Assembly (NCBI GenBank): GCA_946543495.1 | Contig: CAMNLS010000097.1 | Span: 1 to 5,650 of the forward strand | Direction of reading: 5' to 3' | Length of the DNA: 5,650 bases | Origin: an uncultured Selenomonadales bacterium | GTDB taxonomy: Bacteria; Bacillota; Negativicutes; Selenomonadales; Selenomonadaceae | Shown: one piece after another, positions 1-5,650 of the stretch | Layout of the letters: each line of letters starts with the position of its first letter | Numbering within the stretch: position 1 is the stretch's first letter | Translations under genes and position numbers: made by a program | Notes under the pieces: generated by a model | Told to the model about the DNA's origin: nothing | The model's input: only the letters and a program-made list of their open reading frames with translations | Database searches by the model: none

Positions 1-518
1 GCGCCCATGCCCACTTTAAAGGCGTTGCGACCGTAGGTATGACAGTGGAAACGATATTGCCCTTCAGTGAGGAGTTCTTTTTGCTTGAGTTCAGTATTAC
101 CGGGGTCGAGGACGATATAAGAGGCAAAATAAAGAACGCGTTCGAGGTTGCGCGGAGACATATCAAGAAGAAGCCCCATGCGAGAGGGAATTCCTTTAAA
201 ATACCAGATATGGCTGACGGGGGCGGCAAGTTCGATATGCCCCATGCGTTCACGACGAACCTTGGCGCGAGTGACTTCAACGCCGCAACGGTCGCAGATG
301 GTGCCCTTGTAACGAACGCGCTTGTATTTGCCGCAATGACATTCCCAATCGCGAGTGGGACCAAAGATACGTTCGCAGAAGAGCCCGTCGCGCTCAGGTT
401 TAAGGGTGCGGTAATTAATAGTTTCGGGCTTTTTAACTTCGCCGAAAGACCATTGGCGGATTTTGTCAGGAGAGGCGAGACCGATACGCATAGAGTCGAA
501 AATATTAACGTCAAGCAT
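1..518 (-). CDS. rpoC: DNA-directed RNA polymerase subunit beta' (partial, N-terminal 172 residues)
   Basis: This is the start of the beta' subunit, which with beta forms the catalytic cleft and clamp of RNA polymerase. The frame runs off the left edge, so only 172 whole codons are visible. The product starts MLDVNIFDSMRIGLASPDKI, followed by WSFGEVKKPETINYRTLKPE, a near-invariant beta' N-terminus. The clamp zinc ribbon is complete: C60 and C62 (ECHCGKYK), then C75 and C78 (CDRCGVEVT), at about 285-341. After it come KVRRERMGHIELAAPVSHIW and GIPSRMGLLLDMSP. The ATG at 516-518 is chosen because MLDVN is the usual Firmicutes beta' start and a perfect AGGAGG lies eight bases upstream; the next ATG (codon 10) would cut into conserved sequence. 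The gene begins three bases after the rpoB stop, as expected for a coupled rpoBC pair. The long plus-strand frame opposite it is a shadow. Catalytic residues lie outside the window. Confidence 0.98.
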   Translation of the reverse strand, partial: MLDVNIFDSMRIGLASPDKIRQWSFGEVKKPETINYRTLKPERDGLFCERIFGPTRDWECHCGKYKRVRYKGTICDRCGVEVTRAKVRRERMGHIELAAPVSHIWYFKGIPSRMGLLLDMSPRNLERVLYFASYIVLDPGNTELKQKELLTEGQYRFHCHTYGRNAFKVGMG

Positions 519-521
519 GAG

Positions 522-3500
522 TTAAACCTCCTGGTCAAGAGAATCAATGAAGTGGAAATTGGAAGAGAGGGAATCATCAGTGGAGGCTAAATCGAAATCG
601 AGAGCCTTCTTTTTAATGGGGAGGTCGTCGTCGTCGTCATCGTGGATAAAGACTTCAGTATTATCACCGGAGAGGACTTGAATATCGAGAGCGATGGATT
701 GAAGTTCTTTGATGAGGACTTTGAAGGATTCAGGGACGCCGGGTTCAGGGATATTCTGACCTTTAACGATAGCTTCATAGGCTTTAACGCGGCCAACGAC
801 GTCATCAGATTTGACGGTAAGGATTTCTTGGAGGGTATAACTTGCGCCGTAAGCCTCAAGAGCCCAGACCTCCATTTCGCCGAAGCGTTGACCGCCGAAC
901 TGAGCTTTGCCGCCGAGGGGTTGTTGAGTAACTAAGCTGTAAGGACCAGTGGAGCGGGCGTGAATTTTATCGTCAACGAGGTGATGAAGTTTTAGCATAT
1001 AGACGCAACCGACAGTAACGCGGTTCTCGAAAGGTTCGCCCGTGCGCCCGTCATAGAGGATAGTTTTGCCGTCCTCGTCAAGCCCGGCAAGGTCAATGGT
1101 GCTCATTATGTCTTCGTCGCGTGCGCCGTCGAAAACGGGAGTAGCGATATTGAGTCCAGCTTGAGAGGGAATAGGCAAGCCGTATTTATCAACGTCGAAA
1201 CCGAAGGTACGCAAATCAAACACGAGATTGCAGAACGTCTTTACAATGGCAACGAGTTCAAGGAGCGTATTGCATAGCTTAAAGAAATGGAAAATGCTAC
1301 GGAACTTCTTAACATGAATTTCATCATCGTCGATTGATAAATGATTTAACTCCTTATTGCGTTCTTTAAAAGTCTTAAAGAAGTCGACGATATGAAGTTC
1401 CTTGACCTGTTTAATAATGTTATCGATGTCGCCGCCAATATTTTTTGCGCTGTTAATGCGGGCGGGGATATCCGAGATAACGTGGAAGCTATGGTTTTGC
1501 TCAGCGTGCTCAATACGCTCTGAAAGGTCGCAAAGTCTTTTGGCGAAATCCGCGCTTTGACCCTTGAAATACTCGGCAATATCTAGAAGCTCTTCGCTGA
1601 TTTTGACAATCTCAAGCTCGCTGAACTGTTTATTGCATTCGCCAATCTTTTCAATGAGGCAAGTATAGAGTTGGCAAAGTTCAAGTTCGCGTTCGGCAAG
1701 ATTAAAATAAAGTTTGTCATCATTGGGAATAGGTTTGGGGACTTTAAGATATTTTCTCAAGTCATCAATGCGCATTTCCAAAGAATTGATACCGAGCCCG
1801 ATTTTGCGAATAGCCATGCCCAAATGCGTTTCAAGGACTTGCCCGATATTCATACGGGAAGGCACGCCGAGCGGATTAAGGACGATGTCAACGGGTGTAC
1901 CATCGGGCAGGAAGGGCATATCTTCTTGGCGGCGGATTTCGCTGACGACGCCTTTATTGCCATGGCGACCGCTCATCTTATCGCCGACTGAAATTTTACG
2001 TTTTTGAGCAATGTAGACGCGCACTTGCTTATTGACGCCGGGAGCCATTTCGTCGTTGTTCTCGCGGGTGAAGACGTTGACGGCGACAATCTTACCGGAT
2101 TCGCCGTGCGGGACTTTTAAAGAAGTGTCGCGGACTTCGCGGGCTTTTTCGCCGAAGATAGCGCGCAGAAGTCGTTCTTCAGCGGTGAGTTCAGTTTCGC
2201 CCTTTGGAGTGACTTTGCCGACGAGAATATCACCCGTGCGCACATCAGCCCCGATAGCGATTATGCCTTCGGAGTCCAGATGAGTAAGCGCATCTTCGGA
2301 GACGTTAGGAATATCGCGGGTGACTTCTTCGGGACCGAGTTTGGTATCGCGGGCGTCGCATTGGTATTCCTCGATATGAATGGAAGTATAGATGTCGCGT
2401 TTGATAAGGTTTTCGCTGAGCAAGATAGCATCTTCGTAATTGTAACCTTCCCACGGCATATAAGCGACGATGATATTATAGCCTAGGGCAAGTTCGCCAT
2501 TAGAGGTAGCTGGACCGTCGGCAATGGGCTGGCGGGCTTGAACGTGTTCGCCCTTTTCGACGATAGGGATTTGGTTAATGCAAGTGCCTTGGTTGGAGCG
2601 GACGAACTTTTGAAGATGATAGATGTCGAAGGTGTCCTTAGTAGAAGTGACAAAATCAGGGTCGACTTTAATTTTAATGGTTTGGGCGTCGCATTGAACG
2701 ACGGTACCGGAGCGGCGTGCAAGAATCATAACGCCGGAATCGCAAGCGGCTTTAAATTCCATGCCCGTGCCCACGAGCGGAGCTTGAGTTTTAAGGAGCG
2801 GGACGGCTTGACGTTGCATGTTCGCGCCCATTAAAGCGCGGTTGGCGTCGTCGTTTTCAAGGAAGGGAATCATAGCCGTAGCGATAGAAACGACCTGTTT
2901 AGGGGAAACGTCCATGTAATCGACGCTATCGCGGCGAACTTTGGTAGTCTCTTCGGCGCGGCGAGCAGTGACCCGTTCGTTTATAAACCAGTCGTTATCG
3001 TCCAAAGGTTCGTTAGCCTGCGCAATGATAAGGGACTCTTCCTCGTCGGCAGTCATATAGCGGACGGTGTTAGTGACGCGGTGATTTTCTTTGTCTACGC
3101 GCCGATAAGGTGTTTCCATGAAGCCGAACTGATTGACACGGGCGTAATTGGAAAGGGAGCCGATTAAGCCGATATTAGGACCTTCAGGAGTCTCGATAGG
3201 ACACATGCGCCCGTAATGGGAGTTATGAACGTCACGAACTTCAAAGCCAGCGCGTTCACGAGATAAACCGCCAGGACCGAGAGCAGAGAGTCTGCGCTTA
3301 TGAGTTAGTTCGCTTAAAGGATTGTGCTGATCCATGAACTGCGAAAGTTGCGAGCTACCGAAGAACTCTTTGATAGCGGCGACGACTGGGCGGATATTAA
3401 TCAAGTTCTGCGGAGTGACAATCTCGGCGTCCTGAGTTGTCATGCGTTCACGGACGACGCGTTCCATGCGAGCCATACCAATGCGGAACTGATTTTGAAG

Positions 3501-5138
3501 GAGTTCACCGACACTGCGCACGCGCCGATTGCCAAGGTGGTCAATATCGTCAGCAAAGCCCGTGTCGCTCATCAAGTTGAAGATGTAATTTATCGAGCTG
3601 ATAATATCGGCTACGCAAATTGTCCGGTTTTCTTTAATGGAAAGGGTCGGGGCGCAAAGCATGGTAAAGGCTCCGTTTTCCGTTTTAATCTTGATAGGAA
3701 TTGGCCAACGATAACCGCGGCGGAGTTTTTTTACGGCGAGTTTAAAAATTTCTTCAGCGCGGTCTTCGGGGATTTTATCGAGCATGTCTTGAGTAATGAT
3801 TTCGCCGACGGGGAAGACAAGCTCACCAGTTGCGGGGTTACGAATGTCTTCCGTCAAGATTTCGCCCAAAAGCAAACGTTGCCAGCCGATAAAGATAGGA
3901 ATTTCGCGTTCGTCCGGGATAGCGTCTAGCATATCTTGAGTAACGAGCGTATCGGCGGGGATAAGGAGTTCGCCAGTCTCTTGGTCGAATAAATCTTCGG
4001 CAAGCGTTTTTCCGAGCACGCGACGTTTCCAACCGAGTTTCTTAGTAATCTTATAGCGACCAACGGCGGCTAAGTCATAGCGGCGCGGGTCAAAAAATTG
4101 AGATTGGAGCAAAGAAGCCGCATTATCAGCCGACGGCGGCTCACCCGGACGCAGGCGATTGTAAATGCCGATGAGAGCCTTTTCTTTATTATCCTCACCG
4201 TTGCGGCGGTCTTGTTCCAGCATGTCGACCAGAGCTTTGTAACCGGCAATGAGGGCGTTTTTATCGTCGAGGGCGGCGAAAGTATCGAGGAGATATTTAT
4301 AGTTGGAAAGGAGGTCATTTTTCTCGTCGAGTTCAGCATAAGCCGCAAGGAGCTGGTCGAAAGTATCCTGTGTGGGCTGGCGTCTCAGATAGTCGATAGT
4401 AATAGGATTACGGCGGTCGGTGCCGTTCTCTGATTCCGCCGCTAAGAAGTCAATGAGCTGGGCAGAAGTTTTTTGGTCGTACAGTTTACTGACGATAAAA
4501 AATTTGACATCAAAGAGGTCAAGGATTTGTTCATTAGTCTCGAAGTCGAGAGCGCGGAGGAAATAAGTTACGGGCATTTTGCGTGTTCGGTCGATACGCA
4601 CGCTGATAGTCGAAGAAGAATCGGTTTCCAGTTCAATCCACGCGCCGCGATTTGGAATGACTGTTGCGTTGTAAATATTTTTGCCCGCAAGGTCAATGGT
4701 CTTATCGTAATAAGCACCAGGACTGCGCACGAGCTGAGAAACAATAACGCGTTCGGCACCGTTTATAATGAACGTACCAGTTTCAGTCATAATCGGGAAG
4801 TCGCCCATAAAGACTTCCTGTTGCTTAACATCACCTTTGATTTTATTGCGCAACGTGACTTTCACGCGGATAGGAGCGGCATAAGTACCGTCGCGCCGTT
4901 TGCATTCCGCTAACGTGTATTTGCTTTCGCCGAACGTGGGCTCACCGAAGAACAATTCCAGATTGCCAGAAAAATCCGCAATGGGCGAAACGTCCTTGAA
5001 AATCTCTTGCAAGCCCTCTCTTTTGAACCAATCATAGGAGTTACGTTGAATGTCGAGCAGATGCGGCATCTCCATAACTTCTTTGATTCTTGCGTAACTG
5101 TAGCGTAACCGTTTGCCTACTTTGACGGGATTGAGCAT
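522..5138 (-). CDS. rpoB: DNA-directed RNA polymerase subunit beta, complete, with three large lineage-specific expansions
   Basis: Beta is the second-largest subunit of RNA polymerase: it forms one jaw of the cleft, contacts the RNA-DNA hybrid and binds sigma through the flap. All 1538 residues are present. Landmarks in order: start MLNPVKVGKR; GTFIINGAERVIVSQLVRSP (121-140); RLRPGEPP (328-335); GRYKITKKL (360-368); DDIDHLGNRRVRSVGELLQN (530-549); rifampicin cluster I (594-620) with D603, H613 and S618 intact; PIETPEGPNIGLIG (647-660); acidic pair E902/D903 of GYNYEDA (E. coli E813/D814); flap around 922-1046; active-site lysines K1054 and K1062 in GDKMSGRHGNKG; clamp region KIHARSTGPYSLV (1391-1403). 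The tail is acidic with six Asp (1500-1505). The E. coli-type flap insert (SI2) is absent. The excess over B. subtilis beta (about 345 residues) lies at about 215-303, in a duplicated 49-residue module (369-466) and at about 1110-1330. The start is supported by GGGAGG seven bases upstream. No frameshift or missing motif is seen. Confidence 0.99.
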   Translation of the reverse strand: MLNPVKVGKRLRYSYARIKEVMEMPHLLDIQRNSYDWFKREGLQEIFKDVSPIADFSGNLELFFGEPTFGESKYTLAECKRRDGTYAAPIRVKVTLRNKIKGDVKQQEVFMGDFPIMTETGTFIINGAERVIVSQLVRSPGAYYDKTIDLAGKNIYNATVIPNRGAWIELETDSSSTISVRIDRTRKMPVTYFLRALDFETNEQILDLFDVKFFIVSKLYDQKTSAQLIDFLAAESENGTDRRNPITIDYLRRQPTQDTFDQLLAAYAELDEKNDLLSNYKYLLDTFAALDDKNALIAGYKALVDMLEQDRRNGEDNKEKALIGIYNRLRPGEPPSADNAASLLQSQFFDPRRYDLAAVGRYKITKKLGWKRRVLGKTLAEDLFDQETGELLIPADTLVTQDMLDAIPDEREIPIFIGWQRLLLGEILTEDIRNPATGELVFPVGEIITQDMLDKIPEDRAEEIFKLAVKKLRRGYRWPIPIKIKTENGAFTMLCAPTLSIKENRTICVADIISSINYIFNLMSDTGFADDIDHLGNRRVRSVGELLQNQFRIGMARMERVVRERMTTQDAEIVTPQNLINIRPVVAAIKEFFGSSQLSQFMDQHNPLSELTHKRRLSALGPGGLSRERAGFEVRDVHNSHYGRMCPIETPEGPNIGLIGSLSNYARVNQFGFMETPYRRVDKENHRVTNTVRYMTADEEESLIIAQANEPLDDNDWFINERVTARRAEETTKVRRDSVDYMDVSPKQVVSIATAMIPFLENDDANRALMGANMQRQAVPLLKTQAPLVGTGMEFKAACDSGVMILARRSGTVVQCDAQTIKIKVDPDFVTSTKDTFDIYHLQKFVRSNQGTCINQIPIVEKGEHVQARQPIADGPATSNGELALGYNIIVAYMPWEGYNYEDAILLSENLIKRDIYTSIHIEEYQCDARDTKLGPEEVTRDIPNVSEDALTHLDSEGIIAIGADVRTGDILVGKVTPKGETELTAEERLLRAIFGEKAREVRDTSLKVPHGESGKIVAVNVFTRENNDEMAPGVNKQVRVYIAQKRKISVGDKMSGRHGNKGVVSEIRRQEDMPFLPDGTPVDIVLNPLGVPSRMNIGQVLETHLGMAIRKIGLGINSLEMRIDDLRKYLKVPKPIPNDDKLYFNLAERELELCQLYTCLIEKIGECNKQFSELEIVKISEELLDIAEYFKGQSADFAKRLCDLSERIEHAEQNHSFHVISDIPARINSAKNIGGDIDNIIKQVKELHIVDFFKTFKERNKELNHLSIDDDEIHVKKFRSIFHFFKLCNTLLELVAIVKTFCNLVFDLRTFGFDVDKYGLPIPSQAGLNIATPVFDGARDEDIMSTIDLAGLDEDGKTILYDGRTGEPFENRVTVGCVYMLKLHHLVDDKIHARSTGPYSLVTQQPLGGKAQFGGQRFGEMEVWALEAYGASYTLQEILTVKSDDVVGRVKAYEAIVKGQNIPEPGVPESFKVLIKELQSIALDIQVLSGDNTEVFIHDDDDDDLPIKKKALDFDLASTDDSLSSNFHFIDSLDQEV
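527..532 (-). promoter_or_regulatory. rpoC ribosome binding site inside the rpoB 3' end
   Basis: A perfect AGGAGG on the minus strand lies eight bases before the rpoC ATG and is formed by the last rpoB sense codons (CAG GAG GTT, encoding the terminal QEV). Ribosomes finishing rpoB therefore cover the rpoC start site, which implies translational coupling and balanced beta/beta' production. It also confirms the rpoC start. Confidence 0.9.
1149..1808 (-). other. Large insert in beta between HLGMA and IATPVFDGA (about residues 1111-1330 of RpoB)
   Basis: In B. subtilis beta about nine residues join these two motifs and in E. coli about 62 (both from memory); here there are about 220. The insert is mostly helical in character. 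The first part (about 1115-1215) has regular Leu/Ile/Glu/Lys spacing suggesting coiled coil or helical hairpins; then comes a less regular part, and then a strongly hydrophobic stretch (about 1281-1310, including FHFFKLCN and LLELVAIVKTFCNLVF). It has six cysteines (1155, 1160, 1168, 1203, 1289, 1303) against nine in the other 1318 residues. Hand-counted GC over 1201-1800 is about 41 percent, against about 55 percent for four sampled 60-base lines of conserved rpoB. The frame is open and both flanking motifs are intact, so it is a real in-frame domain. I recognise no known domain. Confidence 0.8.
3741..4034 (-). repeat. Tandem duplication of a 49-residue module in the beta lobe (RpoB residues 369-417 and 418-466)
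   Basis: Copy 1 starts GWKRRVLGKTLAEDL and copy 2 GWQRLLLGEILTEDI. Both continue with a TGEL core, then TQDMLD and IP with acidic residues and R. The period is exactly 49 residues (147 bases), and 24 of 49 positions are identical by hand alignment. The L-G-x-x-L-x-E-D ... TGE pattern is that of the small beta-sandwich/barrel modules found in bacterial beta and beta' inserts. B. subtilis beta has a single such module at this place (from memory). DNA copies are clearly diverged, so the duplication is old rather than an assembly artefact. Confidence 0.8.
4221..4340 (-). repeat. Two tandem 20-residue helical repeats in RpoB (residues 267-286 and 287-306)
   Basis: The pair YAELDEKNDLLSNYKYLLDT and FAALDDKNALIAGYKALVDM is identical at 10 of 20 positions (shared A, L, D, KN, L, YK, L, D), with conservative changes at most others. 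The DNA copies (60 bases each) match at about 39 of 60 positions by hand. A more degenerate related stretch may precede them (TFDQLLA, about 259-265). They lie in an insert at about 215-303, just before the conserved IYNRLRPGEPP motif, and look helical. Confidence 0.65.
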
Positions 5139-5145
5139 TGGTCAT

Positions 5146-5153
5146 CCTCCCTT
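5146..5153 (-). promoter_or_regulatory. rpoB ribosome binding site
   Basis: The minus strand reads AAGGGAGG, with seven bases between GGAGG and the ATG at 5136-5138. This fixes the rpoB start. Another ATG immediately after the GGAGG (5143-5145) is out of frame and too close to be used. The AAGGG part is one arm of an inverted repeat, so the site could be masked in the folded mRNA. Confidence 0.85.
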
Positions 5154-5163
5154 AATTTAAGGG
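5149..5163 (-). repeat. Perfect inverted repeat covering the rpoB Shine-Dalgarno
   Basis: Seven-base arms CCCTTAA and TTAAGGG flank a single central base. In RNA this can form a five- to six-pair hairpin (CCCUU with AAGGG, possibly one more A-U pair) whose 3' arm contains part of the rpoB Shine-Dalgarno. It could be a translational control hairpin, or at DNA level a small palindromic operator. The symmetry is directly visible; the function is inferred. Confidence 0.55.
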
Positions 5164-5193
5164 CGCGGCGTAAATCACAAACACGACGCGCAC
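5163..5193 (-). promoter_or_regulatory. Possible GC-rich hairpin in the rpoB leader RNA
   Basis: In the predicted leader, GUGCGCGU (5193-5186) can pair with ACGC (5171-5168) and GCGC (5166-5163) around one bulged C at 5167: eight pairs including one G-U, with a 14-base loop. It sits just before the Shine-Dalgarno palindrome and shares one base with it. There is no U-tract, so it is not an intrinsic terminator. The loop is large and the structure is hand-folded. Confidence 0.3.
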
Positions 5194-5227
5194 ACTTTTT
5201 CCATCTTATCGCCAATAGTAAAGGTGA

Positions 5228-5256
5228 ATTTTACATGCGAATATTTTTTCTGTCAA
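5228..5256 (-). promoter_or_regulatory. Sigma-A/sigma-70 type promoter for rpoBC
   Basis: Read on the minus strand, a perfect -35 box TTGACA (5251-5256) is followed by exactly 17 bases and a -10 box TAAAAT (5228-5233, one mismatch to TATAAT). The spacer is rich in A and T. Transcription should start near 5219-5222, giving a leader of about 80 bases before the rpoB ATG. It lies in the only non-coding stretch of the window and points at rpoB, which argues against chance. No clear A-tract upstream element is seen. Polymerase genes are normally also transcribed from ribosomal-protein promoters further upstream; here this promoter may be the main one. Confidence 0.85.
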
Positions 5257-5273
5257 GGCTTGCTGAAATTAAA

Positions 5274-5650
5274 TCATTTCTTGTCGTCATCAACTCCCCA
5301 AGCGTGAATGCCTTCCTTGTTCGGCATGATATCCGGGTTAAAGGTAGGCTCCTCAATGCCGCGGCTCTTCTGAGCAACATAATCATCAAGGGCAATGAAA
5401 GCATATTTGCACAGACGAACGACAGCATAAAGGTTCGTCAAGCATAGAAAGCCCATGAATAAATCTGCCGCGTCCCAAACCAAACCGAGTTCCGCAAAAC
5501 TTCCGACTAAGACCATAGCAACCACTCCGATGCGGAAAAGGTTCATAGCGTGCCGAGCAACCGAGCTAGGCAAGAAACCCGACTCGTCGCCCTCAAAGAA
5601 CGCGATATTGACTTCGCCGTAAAAGTAATTGCCGACAATCGAACTGAACG
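5274..5650 (-). CDS. Alanine/glycine:cation symporter (AGCS) family transporter, C-terminal 124 residues, 5' end outside window
   Basis: This is the C-terminal end of a membrane transporter of the AGCS family (AlsT/DagA/YaaJ type), sodium- or proton-coupled uptake systems for alanine or glycine. The frame is open to the right edge and the visible part begins FSSIVGNYFYGEVNIAFF. The FSSI-GN-Y-YGE pattern is characteristic of late AGCS membrane segments as I recall them from E. coli YaaJ. Two hydrophobic stretches follow: visible residues about 37-57 (LFRIGVVAMVLVGSFAELGL) and about 61-83 (ADLFMGFLCLTNLYAVVRLC), matching the last two helices. A hydrophilic tail of about 40 residues, ending in acidic and lysine residues, should be cytoplasmic. 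Substrate and coupling ion cannot be judged from this fragment. It is co-oriented with rpoB, but a strong promoter begins 17 bases after its stop and no terminator is seen, so it may read through without being functionally tied to the polymerase genes. Confidence 0.88.
   Translation of the reverse strand, partial: FSSIVGNYFYGEVNIAFFEGDESGFLPSSVARHAMNLFRIGVVAMVLVGSFAELGLVWDAADLFMGFLCLTNLYAVVRLCKYAFIALDDYVAQKSRGIEEPTFNPDIMPNKEGIHAWGVDDDKK

Noticed and set aside
39..590. 183-codon open frame on the plus strand opposite the rpoC start
   Set aside because: The minus strand here encodes textbook beta' N-terminus with an intact zinc ribbon. The plus-strand translation resembles no family I recognise and has no ribosome binding site that I can see.
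1346..1579. 77-codon alternative frame on the minus strand within the insert
   Set aside because: It overlaps rpoB in another reading frame, is Ser/Leu/Arg-rich and matches no known product. The rpoB frame is uninterrupted here.
1149..1808. The large RpoB insert as an intein or an intron
   Set aside because: There is no Cys/Ser start and His-Asn end at the junctions, and no homing endonuclease motif. The reading frame is continuous, and the site is a known variable insertion point rather than a conserved active-site motif where inteins usually sit.
3324..3929. 201-codon plus-strand open frame
   Set aside because: It lies wholly antisense to conserved rpoB, including part of the rifampicin region and the duplicated module. 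It is explained by codon bias in rpoB.
4473..4913. 146-codon plus-strand open frame
   Set aside because: Antisense to the conserved RpoB N-terminal domain, with no recognisable product.
5041..5145. 34-codon frame starting at the ATG directly after the rpoB GGAGG
   Set aside because: The ATG touches the Shine-Dalgarno, leaving no usable spacing, and the frame overlaps the conserved rpoB start out of frame.
5265..5280. Short inverted repeat GAAAT/ATTTC around the symporter stop codon as a terminator
   Set aside because: It has only five AT-rich pairs and no U-tract, too weak for an intrinsic terminator.

Overview
The window holds one complete gene and two partial ones, all on the minus strand: the 3' end of a sodium:amino-acid symporter gene (AGCS family, right edge), the complete rpoB gene for the RNA polymerase beta subunit, and the 5' end of rpoC for beta' (left edge). 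Transcription runs right to left. The long open frames on the plus strand are antisense shadows of rpoB and rpoC.

Organism: the conserved parts of both polymerase subunits read as Firmicutes-type. RpoC begins MLDVN and carries the WECHCGKYKRVRYKG block, and RpoB lacks the large proteobacterial insert in the flap. The GWKRRVLGKTLAEDL stretch after GRYKITKKL recalls the Negativicutes as I remember them. I suggest a Negativicutes-like or related clostridial lineage at moderate to low confidence and cannot name a genus.

Layout from right to left: the symporter tail (5650-5274); a 135-base intergenic region (5273-5139) with a near-consensus sigma-A promoter (TTGACA, 17 bases, TAAAAT), a leader of about 80 bases with two possible hairpins, and the rpoB Shine-Dalgarno; rpoB (5138-522); a three-base gap; and rpoC, whose Shine-Dalgarno lies in the last rpoB codons, so the two are almost certainly co-transcribed and translationally coupled. 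The usual rplJ-rplL genes are not directly upstream of rpoB.

The most interesting content is in rpoB. At 1538 residues it is about 345 longer than the B. subtilis protein (about 1193, from memory). Three additions explain nearly all of the excess: a helical segment of about 85-90 residues with a 20-residue tandem repeat at the site where E. coli carries SI1; an exact-period 49-residue tandem duplication of a sandwich-barrel-type module in the lobe region; and a Cys-rich, AT-rich insert of about 213 residues between the HLGMA and IATPVFDGA motifs. Catalytic, rifampicin-pocket and clamp motifs are intact, so this looks like a working housekeeping polymerase with unusual lineage-specific surface domains. 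I see no mobile element, CRISPR array, tRNA or rRNA.
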